The notes: a model not told the origin generated them from the letters alone. Positions 44,289 through 52,706 are shown, counted from the stretch's first letter. The stretch is 64,000 nt of DNA from Haladaptatus salinisoli (GCF_020614375.1 NZ_CP085327.1:1538823-1602822), one strand, 5' to 3'. Translations and numbers: made by a program.

Positions 44289-46283
44289 TTATCGCTGACT
44301 CGAACCGCGGTCAACGTTTGTGAACTCGAACCGCGCCCCGTCAGACTCACTTTCGGTCACTCGACAGTCCCATTCGTACACGTCGGCGAGCCGTTTGACG
44401 AACGCCAACCCGATTCCGGTACCGCCTCGTTCGACCGTCGTCGTAAATCCGAGTTTGAACACGTCGTCTCGGTCGGCGACCGGGATACCGGGGCCGTCGT
44501 CGGCCACGAAAAATCCGGTCGGAAGGTCGCCGACCGTAATCGTGACGTCCGGTCTCCCGTGTTCGACGGCGTTATCGAACAGATTCCGGAACAGGTGTTC
44601 GACGTACGTCTCGTCGGCGTGTACCGTGCGGTCGATAGAACCATCGACAGTGGCGTCGGGTGCATCTACGTCGTCCCACGCTCTCCGCGCTACGTCTGTG
44701 AGATCGACCGGTACTCGCTCGCCAACTGCCTCATGCCCGCGCGTCACCGCCAGTATGACGTCGATCATCTCCTCGATGCGGTCGAACGCCTCCGCGACGT
44801 ATCCGACTGCCTCCGAGTCGGCCTCCGGTAGTTCGTTACAATACATCTGGCCGATCATCACGGGATTTCGGAGTTCGTGAGCGAGCGTGCTGGCGAAACT
44901 CTCGAGGCGGTCGTTCGATTGCTCGAGTTTCTCGACCGTCTTCTCCAGTCGTTGCTCGCGCTCGACGCGTTCGGTGATGTCCTGTGCGAAGCTGAGTCCG
45001 GCGAAAATATCGCCGTCCGCGTCGCGCAGCGGGGTCGCCCAGACACGCCAGGTTCGGCCACCGAACTCGGTCGTAGTGCTATCGGTTTCGCCGTCCTCGA
45101 CCGCTGCTCGAAACAGCGGTTCGAGATCATCGACGGTGTTTGAGGGGAACACCTCCGGCATCGTCCTGCCTTCGAGCTGGTCTCGACCGGGGAGCGTGTC
45201 GCCCAGCGTGGCGCCCTGGGTCAACGTGTAGCGGAGGTCGTGGTCGTACACCCCGACCGCGCCGTTCGGGAAGTGCTCGGCGAGCGTCCGATATCGTCGT
45301 TCTGACTCCTCGAGTGCTCGCTCGTGCTGTTTCCGCTCGGTGATGTCGCTCGCCATCCCGATCCACTCCTCGATTTCACCGTCCTCGTCCAGCATTGGAA
45401 TCGCTCGCGAGAACGTCCAGCCTGCGCTCCCATCTTCCTGCTCCACCCGGTGTTCCAACTCGAACAGGCTCTTCGTCCGGATTGCTTCGTCGATGGCCTC
45501 CAAGACTCGCGGCTGTTCGTCCGGATGAATGTATTTATCGAGCCAGTTGCTGGTCGGTTCGGCCGTATCAGCGAGGAACTCTTTCCCCTCGAGTTCGTGC
45601 ATCTCGCTCCAATCGGGGCTCATGCGATACACCACGTCCGAACTTGCGGTGATTAGCGCTCGGAATCGCTCTTTGCTCTTCTGGCGTGCCTCCTCGGCCT
45701 GCTTGCGTTCGGTGATGTCGTCGAAAAGGACTGCGACTTGTTGACTCTCGTGCCCTCCAAAAGGAAATGCGTACACGTTGTACCAGCGGTCCAATGCTTC
45801 TGCCTTCGCTTCGAAGGTTTCCGGTTCACCGGTCAGGGCGACGTCACCGTAGCGGTCGAACCAGTATTGCTCGTGATCCGGCTCCAAGTCGCGCATCCAT
45901 TCGCCCTCTGCGTCTGTGAACCCGGTGTGCTCCTCAAACGCCGGATTCGTCTCCAGAAAGCGATAATCCACGGGGTCGCCTTCATCAAACGACATCTCGA
46001 TGATGCAAAAGCCCTCATTGATGGATTCGAACAACGTCCGGTACTTCTGTGCGGAACGCCCAGTCGAGGAGTCAGCAGGACGCCACCAGACACGTACGCG
46101 GGCGCAGACTTTCTTAGTGTGAATTGCACCGCGGTCGTGAAGTTCCTCAAGTTTCTTGTAGGCGGCGCGCCGAGTACAGCCGAGTGCGTCGGCGATTTCG
46201 TCCGCCGTGACTGGTTCGTGGTCTGCCCCCACGTTGCCGAGCGCAGTGAACGTCTCGGAGTCAGTCACCCGGTCAGAAGCCAT
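44289..46283 (-). CDS. HTH-PAS-PAS-PAS sensor histidine kinase
   Basis: A 664-aa soluble kinase. Residues about 20-65 are a winged HTH-like unit (VTADEIADALGCTRRAAYKK LEELHDRGAI). Three PAS domains follow (about 80-195, 205-318, 328-440), each ending in a DDITERK/DITERV motif. The HisKA helix has the phospho-acceptor His469 (STLAHELRNP), and the ATPase domain has the N-box around Asn571 and ADDGPGI, GGTGIGLAFVK G-boxes. No membrane helix, so it senses an internal signal such as redox, light or a ligand. A DNA-binding-like N-terminus on a kinase is a haloarchaeal peculiarity. No response regulator is adjacent. It lies in the lower-GC block next to the channel gene. Confidence 0.88.
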   Translation of the reverse strand: MASDRVTDSETFTALGNVGADHEPVTADEIADALGCTRRAAYKKLEELHDRGAIHTKKVCARVRVWWRPADSSTGRSAQKYRTLFESINEGFCIIEMSFDEGDPVDYRFLETNPAFEEHTGFTDAEGEWMRDLEPDHEQYWFDRYGDVALTGEPETFEAKAEALDRWYNVYAFPFGGHESQQVAVLFDDITERKQAEEARQKSKERFRALITASSDVVYRMSPDWSEMHELEGKEFLADTAEPTSNWLDKYIHPDEQPRVLEAIDEAIRTKSLFELEHRVEQEDGSAGWTFSRAIPMLDEDGEIEEWIGMASDITERKQHERALEESERRYRTLAEHFPNGAVGVYDHDLRYTLTQGATLGDTLPGRDQLEGRTMPEVFPSNTVDDLEPLFRAAVEDGETDSTTTEFGGRTWRVWATPLRDADGDIFAGLSFAQDITERVEREQRLEKTVEKLEQSNDRLESFASTLAHELRNPVMIGQMYCNELPEADSEAVGYVAEAFDRIEEMIDVILAVTRGHEAVGERVPVDLTDVARRAWDDVDAPDATVDGSIDRTVHADETYVEHLFRNLFDNAVEHGRPDVTITVGDLPTGFFVADDGPGIPVADRDDVFKLGFTTTVERGGTGIGLAFVKRLADVYEWDCRVTESESDGARFEFTNVDRGSSQR

Positions 46284-46598
46284 AATCGGTTTTCATAACA
46301 GAATGACTAAAAGGCTTCCGCTGACGGGACGGACGGGCGATTGACTACGTGAAAGACGGCGATGACTAATGTTTCACCACCGAACACGATCCACGCTCCG
46401 TATCCAGCGGATTGTACTCGTTAGATACCGAGTAGAATGATGGCCAGCGCGTATCCTCACTCCTCTGTGTTAGCCGATTCACAGAGAGATGTCGTTCAAG
46501 AGTACGGTCCTTCGGGAGAACCGAAAACGCTGGTCAAGAGCAGGTAATAACGTCGGACCAAGCAATACTCAGATACGGGCGCGGATTGCTGGACAGAA
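46284..46598. other. Intergenic stretch, no recognisable gene
   Basis: About 315 bp of relatively low-GC DNA upstream of the histidine kinase and downstream of the small zinc-ribbon gene. A hydrophobic open stretch on the minus strand (46307-46417; AWIVFGGETLVIAVFHVV) may be a fragment of a lost membrane-protein gene, but it has no start codon. No RNA gene, repeat or terminator is evident. Confidence 0.35.
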
Positions 46599-46763
46599 TC
46601 AGTCGACCGGTTCGACTGTTTCCTCGCCACAGTGGGGGCAATATTCATGTTCTTCGTCCACGGGTTTTTCACATGACACACAGGCGTACTCCGCCCGTCC
46701 GCCTTCGATAAACGCCTGTTTCGTTTTCTCGAACTTCCTTCCGACGTTACTGAACAGACTCAT
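46599..46763 (-). CDS. 54-aa zinc-ribbon protein
   Basis: A 54-aa protein: MSLFSNVGRKFEKTKQAFIE, then YACVSCEKPVDEEHEYCPHCG and a short tail. Two CxxC knuckles (CVSC and CPHC) form a zinc ribbon, and the basic amphipathic N-terminal helix is typical of a small haloarchaeal family of the MGLFSSIGRQ type. Function unknown; members are thought to bind nucleic acid or ribosomes. The ORF extends upstream to 46871, but the ATG at 46763 matches the family start. Confidence 0.7.
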   Translation of the reverse strand: MSLFSNVGRKFEKTKQAFIEGGRAEYACVSCEKPVDEEHEYCPHCGEETVEPVD

Positions 46764-47025
46764 TAGGTAAGACTGGATCGCGAGGCGAATAAGCATTAGC
46801 CCGAGATTCAGTTCCAGTCCGATGACGATAAACGGGGGCGTAGTGGAAAGATCACTAGATGAATAGCGCATGGCCCGGTAGTTTCGTGAGAGTTCTGGTT
46901 AGGAATTGGTATCAGAAATCGTTCACAACACCAGAAGAAACGCTATTCGTCTGAGCTGCCACGTATCTGTCAGTTCCAGGAAGTAGATATTTAGGGAGTG
47001 GTCTCGTGGTGCTACACGCATCGCC

Positions 47026-47295
47026 ATGAAACCGTGCCATAACTGTCAGTCGGTCATCGACGAGTATAACTTGGATAAACAACTCGAACCACTGCGCGAC
47101 CTCACAGTTGACGACTTCAACGTCTGCGCGGACTGCGCGACTATCGTTGCGGATGCGTGCGTGGAGTGCGGCGGCGCGGTGTACGTCCCTCGAAGCGAAT
47201 CTGTCACCCCAGACTATTGCCCAGCGTGTCGTTCTGACCTTATCAACCGCACCGGTCACGACCCCAGTTGGAATTGCGACCCCATGTCTTCCTGA
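47026..47295 (+). CDS. 89-aa protein with four Cys pairs (zinc-finger-like)
   Basis: An 89-aa protein carrying four cysteine pairs: CHNC near the start, CADC, CVEC and CPAC, separated by linkers that include DLTVDDFNV and GGAVYVPRSESVTPD. Eight cysteines suit two zinc sites. It begins MKPCHNCQSVIDEYNLDKQL with an ATG about 30 bases after the AT-rich TATTTAG. No family name can be assigned with confidence; it resembles small CPxCG-type zinc proteins described as numerous in haloarchaea. It lies in the lower-GC block. Confidence 0.65.
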   Translation: MKPCHNCQSVIDEYNLDKQLEPLRDLTVDDFNVCADCATIVADACVECGGAVYVPRSESVTPDYCPACRSDLINRTGHDPSWNCDPMSS

Positions 47296-47540
47296 ACGGC
47301 ACCCTATCTCTCAACCAATATTTCGGCAGACACAGCCATTCAATAGGCGTCTACTTAGCGGTTGGTTCAGCGTCACTGAGGCGAAATAAGCGAGGCATCC
47401 ATGATGGATACGTCCTCTGTATGCAGCACGACGTTTGTAACAGCAGCTCGGCCCCCAATCAAATCGAAAGATACAGAGGGTACACGTCTCGAACCCAGGG
47501 ATGGCCGACTAGCAAGACGGGGATGACTGAGCCGCCTTCA

Positions 47541-47873
47541 CTAGCGGTGTATTAGTCCCAGTATCCGACTTCGAGCGTCATCGGCGGAGACGTACGTTTG
47601 GTCATCAGTCGAGGCAAGTACTTCTTCGAGAGATTCCGTCCCGCCCTGAGTTTCTATTTCGTAGTCGCCATAGGCCTCGACCAGTTTGTTCGTCGTGGTT
47701 GGATAATTCTGGGTTTCGAGTGCTTCGTCAAGGTCGCCGAGCTGTCCACCAGGGTCGCCGGGCATCGCTTGGTCTTCTTGGGCGTGATCACGTACTTCCT
47801 CTCGCTTCCGCTCTGGCTGGCGTCGCTCTTCGTCATCTGCTTTTGCATCTCGGCCCTGTTTGTCATCTGCCAT
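47541..47873 (-). CDS. DUF5789-like protein
   Basis: A 110-aa protein. The first 45 residues are charged and low-complexity (MADDKQGRDAKADDEERRQP onwards). The second half, ETQNYPTTTNKLVEAYGDYE then SLEEVLASTDDQTYVSADDA and RSRILGLI, matches the haloarchaeal DUF5789 pattern (YP.T...L, E.L......T/Y.S..E). Function unknown. Family members are usually core haloarchaeal genes, which argues against the whole low-GC block being foreign. The start at 47873 is the only ATG giving this frame. Confidence 0.7.
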   Translation of the reverse strand: MADDKQGRDAKADDEERRQPERKREEVRDHAQEDQAMPGDPGGQLGDLDEALETQNYPTTTNKLVEAYGDYEIETQGGTESLEEVLASTDDQTYVSADDARSRILGLIHR

Positions 47874-48192
47874 CCCTTTTAATAGCTGACCGATTCAGAT
47901 AAAGGTGTGGTCGTTCCTCGGTGTAACCACTTCGAGCACATCTGAGAGAATTTAGTTCTCGCGAATCACACCACAGCGGCGACCCGCGTCATGCAGCACG
48001 ACGAACTCTCCCGCCGGAGCACTCGGTCATTTATAAGCAACTCCACGCCATCTGTTAGATGTAAATCGTCATGAAACGTGACGGGCGCGACGGGATTTGC
48101 ACCACGTCCGAGAACCTACGCTTCGCGCAGAACCTCGGTCTACTTCAGAATCCCACGTGCCGGTTCGCTCGTCACTACGTTCCTCGCTACAC
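47874..48192. other. Intergenic stretch holding a duplicated tRNA 3' end
   Basis: About 320 bp between the DUF5789-like gene and the tRNA-Arg gene. No protein gene is convincing. A TTTATAA-like AT-rich element occurs near 48031. The notable content is the 19-base copy of the tRNA 3' region at 48081-48099 (listed separately). Confidence 0.5.
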
Positions 48193-48209
48193 GGGCGCGA
48201 CGGGATTTG
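48081..48209. repeat. 19-bp direct repeat of the tRNA-Arg 3' region (possible attachment site)
   Basis: ACGGGCGCGACGGGATTTG occurs at 48081-48099 and again at 48191-48209, the second copy being the 3' part of the tRNA-Arg gene on the minus strand plus two flanking bases. A partial copy of a tRNA 3' end lying just beyond the gene is the usual scar of integrase-mediated insertion at a tRNA. The copies are only 110 bp apart, so the element between them, if any, is lost or the copy is an end of something larger to the left. No integrase gene is present. Confidence 0.55.
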
Positions 48210-48264
48210 AACCCGCGACATCTTGGTCCGGAACCAAGGACTCTGTCCACTGAGCTACGCGCCC
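48193..48264 (-). tRNA. tRNA-Arg (anticodon CCG)
   Basis: A 72-nt cloverleaf on the minus strand. Acceptor arms GGGCGCG and CGCGCCC pair fully; the D-arm GCTC/GAGT, anticodon arm CTTGG/CCAAG with loop TTCCGGA (anticodon CCG, reading CGG arginine codons), a five-base variable loop and the T-arm GCGGG/CCCGT with loop TTCAAAT are all present. No intron is visible and CCA is not encoded. The 3' end faces the lower-GC block to the left and is partly duplicated at 48081. Confidence 0.93.
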
Positions 48265-48385
48265 TCATCCAGTGCTACTCTCCCGCGAATATTAACCTTG
48301 TGACCCGGTCAATCTTCGACGCTGCTCCGCGAGTTCTGGTTCGACTCCGAATCGCGAACGGAAAAGGGCCGAAGACAGAAGACGG

Positions 48386-48961
48386 TCAGGGCGTCTCGTT
48401 CGTTTCGATGCTGATGTCCGCCTGCGGGTACGCGGTGCAGGACAGGATGTAGCCCTGGTCGAGTTCGTCGTCGCTGAGCGTGTCGTTGTTGCTGTGAACG
48501 ACGTCCTCGGGTTCGCCTTCGGTGATCTTCGCGCCGCATGAGAGACACGAACCCTCTCGGCAGGAGTACGGTAAGTCCCAGCCCTCGTCTTCGCCCGCTT
48601 CGAGGAGCGTCTCGTTGTTTGCGACTTCGATGGTCGAACCTTCTTTGACGTACTCGATTTCGTAGTACTCGATCTCGTCTTCCGGGATGGCGGCGGGGTC
48701 GAAGCCCTCCTCTTCCTCCTCGGCCCCCTCGCCTTCGAGTTCGCCTTCCGCACCGGCACCGACGGCCACCGCACCGCCACCGCCGATGGAGCGGTTCATC
48801 GGTTCGGGGAAGTCGGTTTCGGGGACACTCGCCGCACGCCGGTCGAGCACTTCTTGGGAGATGTCGTCCGCGACGCGCCACTCGGTTCCCTTGGTGAAGT
48901 GCAGAGCTACCGCGACGAGCGTGAGCAGTAGCCCGAGTCCCAGACCCAGTTCGTTTACCAT
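48386..48961 (-). CDS. Membrane-anchored plant-type [2Fe-2S] ferredoxin
   Basis: A 191-aa protein in three parts. One N-terminal hydrophobic helix (residues 3-22) should anchor it. A Gly-rich and very acidic linker (about 58-100, including a run of Glu) follows. The C-terminal ferredoxin domain has the cluster cysteines 134, 139, 142 and 175 (PYSCREGSCLSCG ... LSCTAYP). Soluble haloarchaeal ferredoxins lack the helix, so this one probably serves a membrane electron-transfer partner, which is not encoded nearby. The gene lies 121 bp from the tRNA, convergent with nothing, and divergent from the methyltransferase gene. Confidence 0.88.
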   Translation of the reverse strand: MVNELGLGLGLLLTLVAVALHFTKGTEWRVADDISQEVLDRRAASVPETDFPEPMNRSIGGGGAVAVGAGAEGELEGEGAEEEEEGFDPAAIPEDEIEYYEIEYVKEGSTIEVANNETLLEAGEDEGWDLPYSCREGSCLSCGAKITEGEPEDVVHSNNDTLSDDELDQGYILSCTAYPQADISIETNETP

Positions 48962-49076
48962 ATGGCGGAAGCTACGGAACGGTGGTTTAACAGCATTGTG
49001 ATTGACGCGAGTGCGGGAGGGTACGAGGGGTGCGAGCGGGAGAAGAGTTACACGGGTTCAGTGCGTCGGACCGATC

Positions 49077-49646
49077 GTGTTCTTCGATACCCTCCTCGAC
49101 CGCGCTTTCGGGCATCCCTCCGGCGTACTCGGGCGACTCGGCGGAAAGCTGATGGTCCGGTCGAAACGGGCCTTCGCGGGGTGGGTCGTCTCCGAACTCG
49201 ACCTCGACCCGGACGACCGCGTGCTCGAAGTCGGCTTCGGCCCCGGCGTCGGTATTCAGCGCCTCGCCGAAGCGGTTCCGCGCGGATTCGTCGCGGGAGC
49301 GGACGCATCCCCGGTGATGGTCGAACAGGCGCGGAGACGAAACGCGGCGGCGATTCGCTCGGGGTTGGTCGAACTACGGCGCGGTCTCGCGGACGACTTA
49401 CCGTCCGACGACGACGTCTTCGACGCGGCGATGACGATGAACTCCGTGCAGGCGTGGCCCGACCCGGTGGCCGGCCTTCGGGAGCTACGACGCGTCGTGA
49501 AACCCGGGGGCACCGTCGCGGTCGCGTTCACGCCCCACTCCGGGCAGTCGCGCGAAGAACTACCGTCACTGCTCGCCGAGGCCGGATTCGAGGACGTTCG
49601 AATAGAGAATCACCGAGACGGGTTCTGCGCCTTCGTCGAGTCGTGA
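49077..49646 (+). CDS. Class I SAM-dependent methyltransferase
   Basis: A 189-aa methyltransferase with motif I VLEVGFGPGVGIQRLAEAV, motif II region GADASPVMVEQARRRN, the block FDAAMTMNSVQAWPDP and a C-terminal VKPGGTVAVAFTPHSG. The open frame reaches back to 49002, but the GTG at 49077 gives MFFDTLLDRAFGHPSG, which resembles homologues; the upstream 25 codons are Arg/Gly-rich. The substrate (small molecule, lipid or quinone) is unknown. It is convergent with gnd, whose stop is 20 bp away. Confidence 0.82.
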   Translation: MFFDTLLDRAFGHPSGVLGRLGGKLMVRSKRAFAGWVVSELDLDPDDRVLEVGFGPGVGIQRLAEAVPRGFVAGADASPVMVEQARRRNAAAIRSGLVELRRGLADDLPSDDDVFDAAMTMNSVQAWPDPVAGLRELRRVVKPGGTVAVAFTPHSGQSREELPSLLAEAGFEDVRIENHRDGFCAFVES

Positions 49647-49665
49647 GTCGCGGGTTTCCGTTCGA

Positions 49666-50559
49666 CTACTTCCGCGCGACCTCGTGCCGACCGAAACCGT
49701 ACCGCAGTCGGTTCGCCAACCGCCGCGAGAAGCGACCCTCCGACCGACTGCCGAACCGCTCCGCGAGCGACTGGTAGATGAGCGGAACCGGAACCTCCTG
49801 TTCCAGCGCCTCCTGGACGGTCCACGTCCCGGTCGAACCGCCCGCGACGTGGTCGGCCACGTCGCCCAGGTCGGTCCCCTCCTCGCGGAACGCTTCCTCG
49901 CAGAGTTCGAGCAGCCACGACCGAACGACCGCGCCGTTGTTCCACGTCCGGGCGACGGCCTCCAGGTCGAGGTCGTAGCGTCCCTCGCGGAGCAGTTCGA
50001 ACCCTTCGCCGTAGGTCTGCATCAGCGCGTACTCGACGCCGTTGTGAACCATCTTCACGTAGTGGCCCGACCCCGCCTCTCCCATTCGGTCGTGGCCGTC
50101 AGGGCCGGTCGCCACCGCGTCGAAGACCGGGGTTAGCTCCTCGTAGGCCCACTCCGGCCCGCCGATCATCAGCGAGAAGCCGAGTTCGGCCCCAGCAGGG
50201 CCGCCGCTCGTCCCGCAGTCGAGGTACGCCGCCGGGGTCGTCTCGGCCCGGCGCGCCGAGTCCTCGAAGTGGGAGTTGCCGCCGTCGACCACGACGTCGT
50301 CCCCGTCGAGGTGCGGTTCCAGATCTTCGAGCGCGGCGTCCACCGGTTCCCCGGCGGGCACCATCAGCCAGATTCGTTTCTCGTCGCCGAGTTTCTCCGC
50401 GAGGTCGGTCACCGAATCCGCGGGCTCCGCGCCCGCCTCCGCGGCCGACTCGATGGCTTCCTCGGACACGTCGTAGGCGACCACGTCGTGCCCGGCGGCG
50501 AGCGTTCTGTCCGCTACGATTCGTCCCATGCGCCCCAGTCCGATGACGCCCAGTTGCAT
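49666..50559 (-). CDS. gnd: 6-phosphogluconate dehydrogenase, decarboxylating (short form)
   Basis: A 297-aa short-type 6-phosphogluconate dehydrogenase, which oxidises and decarboxylates 6-phosphogluconate to ribulose 5-phosphate. Visible: the cofactor motif MQLGVIGLGRMGRIVADR, VVDGGNSHFEDS, DCGTSGGPAGAELGFSLMIGG and HYVKMVHNGVEYALMQTYGEG with the catalytic Lys and Asn-His region. Length fits the bacterial-archaeal GndA/YqeC type (about 300 aa), not the 470-aa form. Haloarchaea use it in the oxidative pentose phosphate route. It lies last in a same-strand run behind the antiporter and a frameshifted membrane-protein gene. Confidence 0.95.
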   Translation of the reverse strand: MQLGVIGLGRMGRIVADRTLAAGHDVVAYDVSEEAIESAAEAGAEPADSVTDLAEKLGDEKRIWLMVPAGEPVDAALEDLEPHLDGDDVVVDGGNSHFEDSARRAETTPAAYLDCGTSGGPAGAELGFSLMIGGPEWAYEELTPVFDAVATGPDGHDRMGEAGSGHYVKMVHNGVEYALMQTYGEGFELLREGRYDLDLEAVARTWNNGAVVRSWLLELCEEAFREEGTDLGDVADHVAGGSTGTWTVQEALEQEVPVPLIYQSLAERFGSRSEGRFSRRLANRLRYGFGRHEVARK

Positions 50560-50610
50560 GGGCGTAGGTGGCGTAGGGGGAGAGGTAGGGGTTGCGGTTC
50601 CGGTCGGGGA

Positions 50611-50994
50611 TTACGCCGCGACGTTCGAGGCGGAAACGTCACCCCGTGCCGACTGTAGGCGTACGCCGCGATGGCTCCGTTGTCGACGAGCGTGACGAGA
50701 CCGCCGGGACCGCCGTATCGGAGCGCGACGAGTCCGACCAGCGCGCCCCCCGCGAACGCCACGACGGCGAATCCCCACGCCCACGCTCGCGCTCGGAAGA
50801 GTCACGTAGTAGACGGGGAACCTGGCGACGAGGAACGGCGACAGGAGGAGGCTCGTCTTCGCGACGGACGGCGGTATCGCGGTTACCGAGAGCGACAGCG
50901 CGGGGACGAACGGGTCGACGAACAGGGCGAGAACGCGGATCGCTTCGATGTCTTCGGGGTCAACCGTCGGCGATGACGCGTCCGTCGGCAGCAC
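50611..50994 (-). pseudogene. Frameshifted small membrane-protein gene
   Basis: The region opens with GTG 50994 (MLPTDASSPTVDPEDIEAIR) and continues through two hydrophobic stretches ending FPVYYVTL near 50803, after which this frame turns Arg-rich noise (GIRRRGVRGGRAGRT). Another frame then reads RAWAWGFAVVAFAGGALVGL and YGGPGGLVTLVDNGAIAAYAYSRHG, exactly the missing third helix and a DNG-type ending. A TGA precedes the second part in its own frame, so a single base change near 50797-50803 explains the break. The pieces look like one haloarchaeal membrane protein of about 130 aa. A sequencing error is possible. It lies 6 bp after the antiporter stop. Confidence 0.5.
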
Positions 50995-51000
50995 GGGGCG

Positions 51001-52200
51001 TCAGAAGCGCGGAACGACCGTTTCGACCGCGTTCGTCACCCCGTCCGCGTGCTGAATCAACAGCGTACCGAGGATGCTCATGACGAGGACGTACCCCACC
51101 GCGAACGCGGGAATCAGTTCGGCGAGCGCGCCGGTGCCGACGCTCGTCGCGAGCGCCGCCAGCACCAGCGAGAATTCGCCTCGGGGCACCATTCCGAGGC
51201 CGACGCGGATCGAGCGCCGTCGGTCGAGTCCGTAGAACGTCCCCGACAGCGTCCCGCTCGCGAACTTGCCGACCGTGGTGATGACGACGGCGGCGAACAG
51301 GAGCGCGACGACGCCGGCCAGGAGCGTGACGTCGGTCGTCAGGCCGATGGAGAAGAAGAACACCGCGGCGAACAGGTCGCGGACGGGTGAGAGCACCTGT
51401 TCGATGCGCTGGACGTGGGCGGTCTGGCTGAACGCCGTCCCGACGAAGAAGGCGGCGACCGCCTCGCTGATACCCAACGCCAGGGCGGCACCCGCGACGA
51501 GGACGGTGACCCCGGTCACCCTCAGTAAGAACAGTTCGTTCGACTCCGCGCCGAAGAGGCGTTCGACGTGCTCGGATCCGTACCACGCGACCGCGACGAG
51601 GAGGGCGAGAAAGACCAACGACGTGGCGACGGAGAGGGCGGCGTCGGAGGCGCTCCCCTCGCCCAGCGCGACCGCCGAGAGCAGGGCCAGGTAGACGGCG
51701 ATGAAGATGTCTTCGAAGACGAGCGTCCCGAGGATCGGTTCGCTCTCCGCGTTCGCGATCCACCCCTCGTCGATGAGCGACTTCGTTATCACGGCGCTGG
51801 ACGAGATGTAGACGATTCCCGCGATAAAGAGCGTCTCGAGCCACGAGAAGCCGAACAGCGCGCCGAGTCCGAGACCGAGCGCGAAGTTGACGCCGAGGTC
51901 GACGAGACCGATTCGCACGAGCTTCTCGCGGTTCGAGACGAGCTGTTCGAGGCTGAACTCCAACCCGAGAAAGAAGAGCAGAAAGACGATGCCGAGTTCG
52001 GCGAGGAGGTCGATGAACTCGCTCGTCCGGACGAGCCTGAGCGAGATACCCCCGACGCTCGTCGGTTCGTTCGGTCCGACGAGTATGCCGACGACGATGT
52101 ACGCGGGGATGACGGAGAGACCGACGCGAACCGCGAGCGCGCCGACGAGAGCGATGGCCGTCACCGCGATGCCGAACTGGACGAGGAGCGACCCCGCCAT
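51001..52200 (-). CDS. CPA2-family cation:proton antiporter
   Basis: A 399-aa membrane protein with about 12-13 helices. Family motifs: ELGIVFLLFFLGLEFSLEQL, AGIVYISSSAVITKSLIDEG and GLGMVPRGEFSLVLAALATS. The ORF runs upstream, but the ATG at 52200 (MAGSLLVQFGIAVTAIALV) follows the TrkA-C subunit gene by 2 bases and is clearly the start. Together with that subunit it looks like a KhtTU-type K+(Na+)/H+ antiporter that exports cations. In high-salt cells with molar potassium this would set K+ or pH balance. There is no RCK-N domain on the antiporter itself. Confidence 0.9.
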   Translation of the reverse strand: MAGSLLVQFGIAVTAIALVGALAVRVGLSVIPAYIVVGILVGPNEPTSVGGISLRLVRTSEFIDLLAELGIVFLLFFLGLEFSLEQLVSNREKLVRIGLVDLGVNFALGLGLGALFGFSWLETLFIAGIVYISSSAVITKSLIDEGWIANAESEPILGTLVFEDIFIAVYLALLSAVALGEGSASDAALSVATSLVFLALLVAVAWYGSEHVERLFGAESNELFLLRVTGVTVLVAGAALALGISEAVAAFFVGTAFSQTAHVQRIEQVLSPVRDLFAAVFFFSIGLTTDVTLLAGVVALLFAAVVITTVGKFASGTLSGTFYGLDRRRSIRVGLGMVPRGEFSLVLAALATSVGTGALAELIPAFAVGYVLVMSILGTLLIQHADGVTNAVETVVPRF

Positions 52201-52202
52201 CG

Positions 52203-52706
52203 TCAGGACTGTGCGTCCTCTGCGTCGCCCGCGTTCAGCAGTTCCGTGAGCGCCGCCTGCTCCTCGCGGGTTCCGATGGCGACCAGAATATCGCCGGCCT
52301 CGATCTCCGTCTCGGGGTCCGGGTTCGCGATGGTCTCCTCGCCGCGCTGGATGGCGATGACCGAGACGCCGGTCTGCCGGCGAATCGCGGCGTCGGCGAG
52401 GGTCCGTCCGACGGGCGGCGCGCCGTCCTCGACCTCGACCCACTCGATGATGGCTTCGCCGAGCGGGACGTGTAGCTCGTCCATCTCGACCGGTTGGAAG
52501 TACGCGCCTTCGAGGATGGAGCCGAGCTGTCGCGCCTTCTTCCCGGTCAGGGAGGCCAGTTTGACGCTGTCCTCGTTCGGGCCGGGGCGGCGGTAGAGTT
52601 CGCGCTTCCCGTCGTGGTGGATGATGACGACGAGTCGCTCCTCGCCGTCGAGTTCGAGTTCGAACTTGTGTCCGACGCCGGGAATCTCGGACTCGTAGAT
52701 GGTCAT
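52203..52706 (-). CDS. TrkA-C (RCK-C) regulatory subunit of the antiporter
   Basis: A 167-aa soluble protein. The first half (MTIYESEIPGVGHKFELELD, VVIIHHDGKRELYRRPGPNE) is the KhtT-like N-terminal domain. The second half (RRQTGVSVIAIQRGEETIAN, DPETEIEAGDILVAIGTREE) is a TrkA-C/RCK-C ligand-binding domain. The ATG at 52706 matches the family; the ORF extension upstream is Arg-rich noise. It ends 2 bases before the antiporter start. Family knowledge: the C-domain binds a nucleotide or cation and gates the antiporter, giving feedback from cytosolic conditions. Confidence 0.9.
   Translation of the reverse strand: MTIYESEIPGVGHKFELELDGEERLVVIIHHDGKRELYRRPGPNEDSVKLASLTGKKARQLGSILEGAYFQPVEMDELHVPLGEAIIEWVEVEDGAPPVGRTLADAAIRRQTGVSVIAIQRGEETIANPDPETEIEAGDILVAIGTREEQAALTELLNAGDAEDAQS

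Noticed and set aside
48071..48253. 60-codon plus-strand frame spanning the tRNA repeat
   Set aside because: It runs through the tRNA gene and both copies of the direct repeat; clearly not coding.
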